NCBI GenBank assembly: GCA_045642085.1
Contig: JAZUIF010000098.1
Location: 1-64,000, forward strand
Direction: 5' to 3'
Source of the DNA: UBA1723 sp045642085
Lineage (GTDB): Bacteria; Bacteroidota; Bacteroidia; Bacteroidales; Paludibacteraceae
Length of the DNA stretch: 64,000 nucleotides
The stretch's first letter is position 1. Every line of letters begins with the position of its first letter. Position numbers and translations under genes: made by a program. Below the pieces are notes generated by a model that worked only from the letters and a program-made list of their open reading frames with translations, was not told where the DNA came from and ran no database searches. Shown piece by piece: positions 1 to 7,748 of the stretch.

Positions 1-2
1 TT

Positions 3-206
3 TCAATCTATCCTAATCCTGCTTCTGACGTAATCACTGTAGCTAACGAGGGTGTTAAGAGCGTAGCTGTTTACACTGTAGCTGGTTCTTTGGTTGCTTC
101 TTCTGAGTCTAACGTAGTTAACGTAGCTAACTTGGCTAAGGGTATCTATGTTGTTAAGGTTAACACAGAGGCTGGTGTAATCACAGGTCAGATCATCAAG
201 AAGTAA
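3..206 (+). CDS. C-terminal end of a T9SS-exported protein (partial)
   Basis: An open frame enters from the left edge and ends at the TAA at 204-206. The 67 visible residues begin SIYPNPASDVITV and contain VAVYTVAGSLV and a stretch ending GIYVVKV. This is the layout of the T9SS type A sorting domain: a YPNP start, a short beta sandwich, then GxYxVxV and a basic end (IIKK). Such tails send a periplasmic protein across the outer membrane and are usually removed on the way. The cargo domain lies outside the window, so the job of the protein cannot be told. Confident about the tail. Confidence 0.85.
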   Translation, partial: SIYPNPASDVITVANEGVKSVAVYTVAGSLVASSESNVVNVANLAKGIYVVKVNTEAGVITGQIIKK

Positions 207-253
207 TTCTTGCACGTAATATCAAGACACAATGAGTCTTGACACAAAACATG

Positions 254-284
254 AGGAGCGGACAAATTGTCCGCTCCTTTTTTT
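254..284 (+). terminator. Rho-independent terminator of the T9SS cargo gene
   Basis: An almost perfect inverted repeat (AGGAGCGGACAA against TTGTCCGCTCCT) is followed by a run of seven T. It lies about 50 bases after the stop codon of the upstream partial gene. Confidence 0.85.
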
Positions 285-370
285 GTGTCCATTTTATTAT
301 GTCGTGTGTTTGAGCTTGTTTATTATTATTGGTATGTTTTATTGCATGCACGTCCGGTGTTTATAATTAC

Positions 371-392
371 ACGCACGTCCGTGCGTCTCTAC
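371..392. repeat. Degenerate copy of dispersed palindrome family 1
   Basis: ACGCACG and CGTGCGT form the core and the right arm reads CGTCTCTAC, as in the better copies near 12430 and 43486. The left arm has decayed to ATTAC. The copy near 27672 has the same half-decayed form, so these two share a subtype. Confidence 0.6.
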
Positions 393-458
393 GAGGAATT
401 CTCCAAATTTTAATAAATATGTAATTCTATATTTGTTTTTCTTTACGGATTTATTTCT

Positions 459-466
459 TATCTTTG
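459..466 (+). promoter_or_regulatory. Promoter -7 box of rnr
   Basis: TATCTTTG matches the Bacteroidetes TAnnTTTG element 21 bases before the rnr start codon. A TTTG at 432-435 could be the -33 box, but the gap of 23 bases is a little long. Confidence 0.55.
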
Positions 467-487
467 AGATATTAAAAATGATAGCTT

Positions 488-2704
488 ATGAAAAAAGGTA
501 AAAAATCAAATAAGGCATTCAGCATCGGTAAGAATGTGATGCGTCAGAATAAGAAGAATAATAAGAATCGTGATAAGAATAGAGAATCTGCTGTTTCTGT
601 TCGTAAAAAGGAAATAATCAACGATATATCTAAATATTTCTCTGAATACCAGGGCGATCCAATCTCTTACAAGGAGGTGGCTGCCACTCTTGGTTATGAA
701 GGTATGACTGCACGTCAGCAGATTATCGATGTGCTTCAGGAGTTTGCTGAGACTGGATATCTAATCGAAGGCCCTATCGGCAAATATCGTTTGAATCCTC
801 GTATGGGCTCACTTGTCGGCACTATCACTGTGAAACGTGGTGGTGGAGCTATCCTTGTGCCTGAAGACGGTGGAGATGAAATCTTCATCGGCGACCGTAA
901 CCTTAATAAAGCTGCTGTCGGCGATACAGTGAAGGTTCGCTTGTTCGCTCGTCGTCAGGGTAAAGAGCAGGAAGGCGAGGTGATGGAGGTGTTGAAACGC
1001 GAGCGTGACACTTTCGTCGGCAAACTAAATGTGAAGGAGAATTACGCTTTCTTGCTTGTCGACAACCGTATTCTTGGAAACGATATCTTCGTGCCAATTG
1101 ACAAACTTAATGGCGGTAAAGAGGGTGATAAGGCAATCGTTAAGATTATAGACTGGGCTGAGAAGGGTAGAAACCCTGTAGGTGAGGTGACTGTGGTGCT
1201 TGGAAACTCTGGCGACAACAACACTGAGATGCATGCCATCCTTGTGGAGTTTGGTTTGCCATACAGCTATCCTGCAGAGGTGGAGGCTTATGCTGATACT
1301 ATCTCCGACGAAATCACATCTGAGGAGATTGCTAAGCGTCTTGACTGTCGTGGTATACCGACATTCACTATCGACCCACGTGACGCAAAAGACTTCGACG
1401 ACGCTTTGTCTATCCGCAAGATGGATAATGGCAATTGGGAGGTCGGTGTTCATATCGCCGACGTGACACACTATGTACATCTTGACGATATTATCGAGCA
1501 GGAGGCTGTCAGTCGTGCTACCAGCGTTTATCTTGTCGACAGAACAATTCCTATGCTCCCTGAGAGATTGTGTAATAAAGTCTGCTCTCTTCGTCCAGAT
1601 GAGGAGAAACTTTGTTATTCAGTGATGTTCGAGATGGACGACAACGCTAAGGTGATCAATTATCAGATCGTACATACAGTCATCAAGTCGGATCGTCGCT
1701 TCACTTATGAGGATGCTCAGAGCGTGATCGAGACTAAAGAGGGCGATATGAAGGATGAAATCCTTACTCTCGACAGATTGGCTAAACAGCTTCGTGAGAA
1801 GAGATTCAAAGAGGGTGCTATCGCATTTGAGCGTTCAGAAGTACGATTCGAAATCGATGAGAATGGTAAGCCTGTCGACGTATACTTTAAGGAGAGCAAG
1901 GATGCCAATAAGCTAATCGAGGAGTTTATGCTTCTTGCCAACAGAACTGTGGCTGAGCATATCGGCGGACAGAAGAATCCTAAGACATTCGTCTACCGTA
2001 TCCACGATAATCCAGATCCCGATAAGTTGAACAACCTATCTCAGTTCATCTCTCGCTTCGGCTACAAGTTGAACACTACAGGAAAGAACAAGGAGGTGTC
2101 GACTTCAATCAACAACTTGCTTGATAAGGTACAGGGTACACGTGAACAGAACTTGATCGAGACAATCACAATCCGTTCGATGGCTAAGGCTATCTACTCT
2201 ACAGATAATGTTGGCCACTACGGACTTTCATTCGACTACTATACACACTTCACGTCGCCAATCCGCCGTTATCCAGATATGATGGTGCACCGTCTACTTG
2301 ATAGATACGCTAAGGGCGAGAAGAGTGCAGATAAACTATTGTTCGACGATCTTTGCGACCACAGCTCAAAGATGGAGCAGCTTGCAGCAAATGCAGAGCG
2401 CGCGTCTATCAAATACAAGCAGGTGGAGTATATGAAGGAGCGTCTTGGTCAGATCTACGATGGAGTGATCTCTGGTGTGACAGAGTGGGGAATCTATGTA
2501 GAGTTGAATCAAAACAAGTGTGAGGGAATGATTCCGATCCGTGAGCTAGACGACGACTACTATGTATTCGACGAGAAGAACTACTGTATCACAGGTCGCA
2601 GAAAAGGAAAGAAATTCCAGCTTGGCGACGAGGTCGTAGTGAAGATCGCCCGTGCTGATTTGGATAAGAAACAGCTTGATTTTGCACTTGTAGAGAAGAA
2701 ATAA
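488..2704 (+). CDS. rnr: Ribonuclease R
   Basis: A 3'-5' exoribonuclease that degrades structured RNA processively. The 738-residue protein has a Lys/Asn-rich N-terminal tail, a winged-helix segment (about 40-95), cold-shock/OB domains (about 105-240), the RNB catalytic domain, and a C-terminal S1 domain from about residue 653 (GVISGVTEWGIYVEL). The RNB active-site motif IDPRDAKDFDDA is at about 294, with all the acidic residues expected to bind magnesium present. The length is normal for bacterial RNase R. It starts at ATG 488, just behind a TAnnTTTG box, and is probably co-transcribed with the lipoprotein gene 5 bases downstream and with panE. The basic N-terminal extension probably aids RNA binding. 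No defect is seen. Confidence 0.96.
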   Translation: MKKGKKSNKAFSIGKNVMRQNKKNNKNRDKNRESAVSVRKKEIINDISKYFSEYQGDPISYKEVAATLGYEGMTARQQIIDVLQEFAETGYLIEGPIGKYRLNPRMGSLVGTITVKRGGGAILVPEDGGDEIFIGDRNLNKAAVGDTVKVRLFARRQGKEQEGEVMEVLKRERDTFVGKLNVKENYAFLLVDNRILGNDIFVPIDKLNGGKEGDKAIVKIIDWAEKGRNPVGEVTVVLGNSGDNNTEMHAILVEFGLPYSYPAEVEAYADTISDEITSEEIAKRLDCRGIPTFTIDPRDAKDFDDALSIRKMDNGNWEVGVHIADVTHYVHLDDIIEQEAVSRATSVYLVDRTIPMLPERLCNKVCSLRPDEEKLCYSVMFEMDDNAKVINYQIVHTVIKSDRRFTYEDAQSVIETKEGDMKDEILTLDRLAKQLREKRFKEGAIAFERSEVRFEIDENGKPVDVYFKESKDANKLIEEFMLLANRTVAEHIGGQKNPKTFVYRIHDNPDPDKLNNLSQFISRFGYKLNTTGKNKEVSTSINNLLDKVQGTREQNLIETITIRSMAKAIYSTDNVGHYGLSFDYYTHFTSPIRRYPDMMVHRLLDRYAKGEKSADKLLFDDLCDHSSKMEQLAANAERASIKYKQVEYMKERLGQIYDGVISGVTEWGIYVELNQNKCEGMIPIRELDDDYYVFDEKNYCITGRRKGKKFQLGDEVVVKIARADLDKKQLDFALVEKK

Positions 2705-2709
2705 ATTGT

Positions 2710-3561
2710 ATGAAAAGAAATCTTATTTATATAGTTGCCTCTTTATTGATGGGGCTCGTATCTTGTGGTGAAAAGCAGCATACTGATGCAGAAGATATGA
2801 ACCTTATTGGTAAGGTCCACAAGTTGACAGAATTCAAATATAATGCGGTTGAGAATTTCGGAGACGTGATCCACGGTGATGCCTATCGTGAAGAGGGAGA
2901 GTGGGATCGTGACGTGATCTTCAACCAGGCAGGACTTTTCGACACTGTTCGTTTGATGACTAGTGCCGGTGATGATGTAGGAAGCATTACCTATGCCTAC
3001 GACAAAGAGGGAAGAAAGGTATGTGAACGAAATTTTGACGCAGAAGGTAATCCTATAGATAAGTCGGTGTTCTTCTATAAGAAGGAGAAACTCGACAGAA
3101 TTGAGAAATATACTGTAGATGAGAATATTTCAGGACGTGTCAGCTATGAGTATGATGATGACAACAACATGAAATATACTCGATTCTATAACTTCAAAGG
3201 AGAACTTCTTCAGACAATCGAGCAGCGTATGTCTAAGCGTGGACTTCCTGCTGTGACAAAGATTTATGGACGTGAAGGCGACTTGGCAAACTGGCGTGAA
3301 GAGAAATACAACGGCGAAGGATTGCTAGAGAAGTTGACAGTGAAAGATCCAGATGGAAGTGTTGTGATGGTCGCATCATTCCTTTACGATGATAATGGAA
3401 ATGCGGTGTCGCAAACAGCTGTGGATGGACAGAATGAGGCATTCATACCTCACACTTGGAAATATGAGTATGATGATCATAAAAACTGGGTGAAATGTGT
3501 TGAGTATGAAGGAAATAAGCCACTTTATGTCACTGTCAGAAATATAGAATATTTTAAGTAA
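2710..3561 (+). CDS. Lipoprotein with YD-like beta repeats
   Basis: Function unknown. The protein has 283 residues, a signal peptide and a lipobox ending LVSC, so it is probably lipidated at the Cys near residue 19. The rest is a chain of short beta-hairpin units with Tyr-Asp and Gly-Asn/Gly-Glu turns (for example YAYDKEGRK, YEYDDDNN, FLYDDNGN and YEYDDHKNW), recalling the YD/RHS and MORN-like repeats of Bacteroidetes surface proteins. It lies 5 bases after rnr and 11 bases before panE, so the three genes look like one transcript. That position does not reveal its role. There are no catalytic signatures. Its being a lipoprotein is well supported; the repeat assignment is by eye. Confidence 0.75.
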   Translation: MKRNLIYIVASLLMGLVSCGEKQHTDAEDMNLIGKVHKLTEFKYNAVENFGDVIHGDAYREEGEWDRDVIFNQAGLFDTVRLMTSAGDDVGSITYAYDKEGRKVCERNFDAEGNPIDKSVFFYKKEKLDRIEKYTVDENISGRVSYEYDDDNNMKYTRFYNFKGELLQTIEQRMSKRGLPAVTKIYGREGDLANWREEKYNGEGLLEKLTVKDPDGSVVMVASFLYDDNGNAVSQTAVDGQNEAFIPHTWKYEYDDHKNWVKCVEYEGNKPLYVTVRNIEYFK

Positions 3562-3572
3562 AAATAGTCGAA

Positions 3573-4472
3573 ATGAGATATGCTGTAGTTGGGACAGGAG
3601 CTATTGGCGGTTACTATGGCGGTATGTTGGCTAATGCCGACGCCGACATACATTTCCTATTCCATTCTGATTTTGATGCTGCGTATGCTAATGGATTGCG
3701 TGTCAACTCCTGTAATGGGGATTTTGAGATAGAGCATGTCAACGCCTATAATTCCACAGCTTCGATGCCCAAAGCGGATGTCGTTTTGATAGGGTTGAAG
3801 TCGCTTCAGAACCATCTTATTCCCGAATTGCTTGATCCGATTGTGAAAGATGGCACGTTGATCGTGTTGATACAGAACGGAATAGGCTACGAGCAGGAGA
3901 TCCAGGATGAGTTTCCAGAGGCGAGAGTCTGTGGAGGATTGGCATTCATCTGTTCAGAGAAGACAGCTCCAGCGGAGATCACCCATTACGACTATGGCAA
4001 ACTGACGTTGGCAATGCTTGGCGATGAACCATGTGATAAATTCGATGCGATGATAGCCGACATGGAAGAGGCAGGCATCGAAGTCGTCCGTGCCGACGAC
4101 TTGAACACAGCCAGATGGAAGAAACTGGTTTGGAATACCGGATTCAACGGCCAGTCTGTGTTGTTTGGCAAGAACACCGAGGAACTACTTCTTGGCAGAG
4201 AGAAAGACATGTACGTCAAGCCAGCAATGCTAGAGATCATCAAAGCAGCCCAGGCAAACGGAGCTGATGTCGACGAAACTTTTGCCGACGAGATGATAGA
4301 GATGACTCTCAACATGAAGCCATACTACCCAAGCATGCATGTCGACTATCAGCATGGTCGTCGACTTGAGGTGGAGGCAATCTATTCCCGTCCGATCCGA
4401 TTAGGCTTGGCGAAAGGTGTAGAGATGCCGGTAATGCAGGAAATGGAGAAAAGGCTGAAGACGATTAGATGA
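3573..4472 (+). CDS. panE: 2-dehydropantoate 2-reductase (ketopantoate reductase)
   Basis: Reduces ketopantoate to pantoate with NADPH in pantothenate and CoA synthesis. The 299-residue protein opens with a Rossmann nucleotide-binding loop (VVGTGAIGGYYGGML), and IGLKS follows near residue 75. The central Lys-containing segment (ARWKKLVWNTGFN, about 184) carries the catalytic Lys and Asn typical of the ApbA/PanE family. The C-terminal helical domain holds YYPSMHVDYQHGRRLE, matching the conserved SMxxDxxxGRxxE signature. It ends the rnr operon and is followed by a palindromic terminator-like repeat. The ApbA family includes other 2-oxoacid reductases, so the substrate is an inference from the family. 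Confidence 0.88.
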   Translation: MRYAVVGTGAIGGYYGGMLANADADIHFLFHSDFDAAYANGLRVNSCNGDFEIEHVNAYNSTASMPKADVVLIGLKSLQNHLIPELLDPIVKDGTLIVLIQNGIGYEQEIQDEFPEARVCGGLAFICSEKTAPAEITHYDYGKLTLAMLGDEPCDKFDAMIADMEEAGIEVVRADDLNTARWKKLVWNTGFNGQSVLFGKNTEELLLGREKDMYVKPAMLEIIKAAQANGADVDETFADEMIEMTLNMKPYYPSMHVDYQHGRRLEVEAIYSRPIRLGLAKGVEMPVMQEMEKRLKTIR

Positions 4473-4488
4473 TTGAGAATTAATGAAC

Positions 4489-4513
4489 GTAGAGACGGGG
4501 CATGCCCCGTCTT
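4489..4513. repeat. Dispersed palindrome family 1, terminator-like
   Basis: AGACGGGGCATGCCCCGTCT is a perfect 20-base palindrome preceded by GTAG and followed by TTTT. It lies 16 bases after panE and probably acts as its terminator. The arms match the other family 1 copies in the window. Confidence 0.8.
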
Positions 4514-4617
4514 TTGTTGTTTTAAAACGGAAAATTTTCGGAAATGATTCGGAAAATTTGACGTATATGTCAAATCGAATGATGAAATTTTTGACTAATT
4601 GTAGGTTGGAATTTCTG

Positions 4618-4745
4618 CATACGGTATGGATTCTAATTTGTTTGTTGCAAAATATCAGTTATATTTGCCAGAAATTAGTGAGCTTAAAAGTTTAGTTCAG
4701 GCTGAGCTTGACAGGCTTAACAAAAAACACTTGAACAGATATTAA
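4618..4745 (+). pseudogene. 3' remnant of a second yhcG-type nuclease gene
   Basis: About 107 bases starting at 4618 match 5710-5816, the 3' end of the complete gene at 4800-5831, with only a handful of mismatches. Read in the matching frame, the fragment gives GMDSNLFVAKYQLYLPEISE and continues to a TAA at 4743-4745, where the last few codons differ (KKHLNRY instead of NKTEK). There is no start codon and no upstream part of the gene. Even the sequence after the two stops is partly alike. This is the stump of an earlier copy left by duplication and deletion, or by replacement of one allele with another. Confidence 0.85.
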
Positions 4746-4799
4746 GTAAAACTAAATAGTGCTTAATCATCTCGGTTGTTGCTATTCTGAAATCATTAT

Positions 4800-5831
4800 A
4801 TGGATAAGAAACCACAAATACAAGATCTTCATTACGATGCTCTGGTAAAGCAAATATCGGAGTTGGTTGCATTGTCGAAGCAAAAGGCTATGCATGCGGT
4901 AAATTCTGCCTTGGTGGAGATGAATTGGAATATTGGTAAATATATTGTGGAGTTTGAACAGAACGGTAACGCAAGGGCGGAATATGGAGCTAAACTGATA
5001 CCTCAGCTTTCAAGAGACCTGACTCTTCTATTAGGAAACGGTTATTCAAAAAGTAACTTGGCAAATATGAGGCTGTTATATCTTCGATTTCCAATTTTCC
5101 AAGCAGTGCTTGGAAAATTAAGCTGGACTCAATTGCTTGAAATCATTCCAATAGATAATGAGTTGGAAAGGAATTTCTATACTATTGAAGCTATAAATCA
5201 AAATTGGAGTTACAGACAAATACACGAACAAAAAACTCGTGGCCTTTTTTATCAGTTGGCAACATCAAAAGAGGCAGGAGATATTCTTTCTCTTTCCAAT
5301 AATGGATTACAGATAACCCAACCTAAAGATGTAGTCAAAGATACTTATTTCTTTGATTTCCTAAGTCTCAAGGCTCCAGATTACAGTGAAGGAGATTTGG
5401 AAGATGCTCTTATCAAGCACATGGAAGATTTCCTTCTGGAGTTAGGTAAGGGATTTGCTTTTATTGGTCGCCAGTATAGGTTGACTATTGACAATGACGA
5501 CTATTATGCCGACCTTGTATTTTACCATGTCATACTTAAATGCTATGTGATTATTGATTTAAAACGTGGTAAAGTAAAGCATGAGGATATTGGGCAAATG
5601 AATATGTATTTGGGTTATTTTGCGATGGACAAGAATACAGAAGGAGACAATCCTCCCATTGGTATTATTCTTGCCGCTGACAAAAACGATGTGATGGTGC
5701 AATATGCCACATACGGTATGGACGCTAATTTGTTTGTTGCAAAATATCAGTTATATTTGCCAGAAATTAGTGAGCTTAAAAGTTTAGTTCAGGCTGAGCT
5801 TGACAGACTTAACAATAAAACTGAAAAATAA
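4800..5831 (+). CDS. YhcG/DUF1016-type PD-(D/E)XK nuclease domain protein
   Basis: A 343-residue protein of the DUF1016 family. The N-terminal half is the helical DUF1016_N domain (about 10-165: SALVEMNWNIGKYIVEFEQ, then SWTQLLEIIPI). The C-terminal half (about 180-330) is the nuclease-fold domain, with GKGFAFIGRQYRLTIDNDDY followed by YADLVFYH and VIIDLKRGK. The Asp of YADLVFY and the Asp-Leu-Lys of VIIDLKRG are the candidate catalytic D...(D/E)xK residues. The family is common beside restriction-modification genes and in mobile islands; its target is not well established. Here it precedes a type III system and follows a remnant of its own kind. The annotation is firm at family level, the activity is inferred. 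Confidence 0.88.
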   Translation: MDKKPQIQDLHYDALVKQISELVALSKQKAMHAVNSALVEMNWNIGKYIVEFEQNGNARAEYGAKLIPQLSRDLTLLLGNGYSKSNLANMRLLYLRFPIFQAVLGKLSWTQLLEIIPIDNELERNFYTIEAINQNWSYRQIHEQKTRGLFYQLATSKEAGDILSLSNNGLQITQPKDVVKDTYFFDFLSLKAPDYSEGDLEDALIKHMEDFLLELGKGFAFIGRQYRLTIDNDDYYADLVFYHVILKCYVIIDLKRGKVKHEDIGQMNMYLGYFAMDKNTEGDNPPIGIILAADKNDVMVQYATYGMDANLFVAKYQLYLPEISELKSLVQAELDRLNNKTEK

Positions 5832-5886
5832 AAACACAGAAACTAAGTAAACTAAAATATTAACATATTCGCATTGACTATTATTT

Positions 5887-6099
5887 GCGTTCGTCTGAAT
5901 AGCCTCGGAAACTATAATCGGAATAAGAACACAAAAGATAGTGGTTAGGCAGCTTCCTTGGGTGAAGTGTGCCTTATCGCCATTTATAAGAAATCAATGT
6001 TCATGTTTTGGCATGAGCATATCTTATATGGCGATGAGGTTCCATTCCGAGGCAGCCTCGACGAACGCATAAGAAGGTTCATGCCTTTTTTATGCGTTC
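5887..6099 (+). ncRNA. Candidate structured RNA or leader before the type III mod gene
   Basis: This gap of about 300 bases folds strikingly. A closing stem has two perfect 9-bp parts (GCGTTCGTC 5887-5895 with 6060-6068; GCCTCGGAA 5902-5910 with 6045-6053) split by a 6x6 internal loop. Inside are three side-by-side hairpins: ACTAT/ATAGT (5911-5942), GGCA.CTTC/GAAG.TGCC (5948-5973), and a long one with ATCGCCAT (5976-5983) against 6028-6035. The result is a cloverleaf-like four-way junction. The 3' closing strand also belongs to another hairpin, GAACGCATAA (6063-6072) with TTATGCGTTC (6090-6099), so the two states exclude each other. The element ends 40 bases before the mod start. It could be a regulatory leader, a separate small RNA or a DNA-level recombination structure. 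No known RNA class is recognised. Confidence 0.5.
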
Positions 6100-6138
6100 T
6101 CGTGAGTAGTAGGACAATGTGAGCAAACAATATACATT

Positions 6139-7722
6139 ATGCCTACACTCAACTGGTTGGGAAAGGAATCGGTGGTGAACCATCATCACGATGTGCCTTT
6201 CAAGACATTGGAAAAACAATACACTTTCGATAACGGTAAAACTGTTATTGACGATTGTGGAGACGGTGTGCACACCGTCTCTACGGAAAACAAAATCATA
6301 CATGGCGATAACCTTGAAGCCTTGAAAGCCCTTCTGCCTGAGTATGAAGGACGCATAAAATGTATCTATATTGACCCTCCATACAACACTGGAAATGAAG
6401 GTTGGGTGTACAACGACAATGTGAATTCCCCACGCATACAGAAATGGTTGGGCCAGGTGGTTGGTAAGGAGGCAGAAGACCTTTCACGTCACGACAAATG
6501 GCTCTGCATGATGTATCCTCGCCTTACTCTCCTTCATCAGCTTCTTGCTGACGACGGTGCTATCTTCATTTCTATTGATGATAATGAGCAGGCAAATTTA
6601 AAACTGCTTTGTGATGAGATTTTTGGAGCGGGGAATTTTGTGGGAACTATAACATGGGAATCTACAACTCAGCCAGCTAATTCTGGATCAGCAAAATACA
6701 ACTTACAACAAAAATCAGAATTTGTGCTATTGTACAAAAATGGATCGCATAAATTTCTTGTTGAGGAAAATAGAGTAGAGAGTAAATATCCTCATTTAGG
6801 AAAATTTGGTAAATGTAGATTTGAGATTATAGAAAAATCAGATGCAGGAGGGTCAAAGCGAGACACAATGAAGTTTCAAATTCTTGGTCAGTATCCTCGT
6901 CCTGGTAAGCGTTGGCAAATTGGAGAAGATACTGCTCGCCAATTAGAAAAAGATGGGAAAGTTGAGATTGTAGAAGGTATTGTTAAAAAAGCTGTTTACC
7001 CAGAAGATGAAATAGACAAACAAAATTATGTTCCTTTTTGGTCTCATTTTTCATCTAATTATGGCACTGCACAATCAGGCAAAGATTTGCTTAATAAAAT
7101 TATGAATAAAGCGGTTGGATTTGATACCGTAAAACCTACACTGTTACTAGAAAATTTGTTTAAGCATTTTGATAAATCCTCCATTATTCTCGATTCCTTC
7201 GCTGGTAGTGGCACTACAGCCCACGCAGTCCTAAACTTAAATAAGCAGGACGGAGGCAATAGAAAATTCATCTTGGTGGAGATGGAAGATTATGCAGAGA
7301 CCATCACTGCTGAGAGAGTGAAGCGTGTCATAAACGGCTATGGCGAGGGCAAGAACGCTGTGGAGGGAACTGGCGGTTCGTTCTCCTATTATGAGTTGGG
7401 TGAACCGATAATGAACGGCGACTACATCAACGAGAATCAGCCAGTGGAGAAAATTAAGGAATATATCTGGTACAGCGAGACTCATTCTAAATATGAGGGT
7501 AGGGAAAGGTCGTATTTCCTTGGCAATCATAATGGGGCTGGATACTATTTCTACTATGAAAAGGATAGCATCACCACATTGTCGTATGACACTCTGAATA
7601 TCGTTGAGGAGAGGGCAGAGCAGTACATCATCTATGCTGACCAATGTCTGATAGATAAAGAAGACTTGCTTGCTAAGAACATCATCTTCAAGAAGATACC
7701 GAGAGATATTCGTAAGTTTTAA
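6139..7722 (+). CDS. mod: Type III restriction-modification system, Mod DNA methyltransferase
   Basis: Methylates the recognition site on one strand with S-adenosylmethionine, giving N6-methyladenine in known type III enzymes, and supplies sequence specificity to the Res partner. The catalytic motif IV is DPPYNTGN (about residue 78) and the AdoMet-binding motif I is DSFAGSGTTAHAV (about 351). Motif IV before motif I is the beta-class order. The N-terminus MPTLNWLGKESVVNHH is typical of the family. At 527 residues it is on the short side for Mod. The segment between the motifs (about 160-340), where the target recognition domain lies, is clearly richer in A/T than the flanks, suggesting a swapped module. 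A family 1 palindrome lies in frame at about residues 40-49. The res gene follows after 26 bases. Confidence 0.93.
   Translation: MPTLNWLGKESVVNHHHDVPFKTLEKQYTFDNGKTVIDDCGDGVHTVSTENKIIHGDNLEALKALLPEYEGRIKCIYIDPPYNTGNEGWVYNDNVNSPRIQKWLGQVVGKEAEDLSRHDKWLCMMYPRLTLLHQLLADDGAIFISIDDNEQANLKLLCDEIFGAGNFVGTITWESTTQPANSGSAKYNLQQKSEFVLLYKNGSHKFLVEENRVESKYPHLGKFGKCRFEIIEKSDAGGSKRDTMKFQILGQYPRPGKRWQIGEDTARQLEKDGKVEIVEGIVKKAVYPEDEIDKQNYVPFWSHFSSNYGTAQSGKDLLNKIMNKAVGFDTVKPTLLLENLFKHFDKSSIILDSFAGSGTTAHAVLNLNKQDGGNRKFILVEMEDYAETITAERVKRVINGYGEGKNAVEGTGGSFSYYELGEPIMNGDYINENQPVEKIKEYIWYSETHSKYEGRERSYFLGNHNGAGYYFYYEKDSITTLSYDTLNIVEERAEQYIIYADQCLIDKEDLLAKNIIFKKIPRDIRKF
6257..6285. repeat. Dispersed palindrome family 1 inside the mod reading frame
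   Basis: AGACGGTGTGCACACCGTCT (6261-6280) is a perfect palindrome, and the right flank continues CTACG as in the intergenic copies. It is read through as GDGVHTVST in the poorly conserved linker between the Mod N-terminus and IIHGDNLEALKALLP. Confidence 0.8.
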
Positions 7723-7748
7723 TCTGCGTAAGTTAAAAAAGGAACAGA

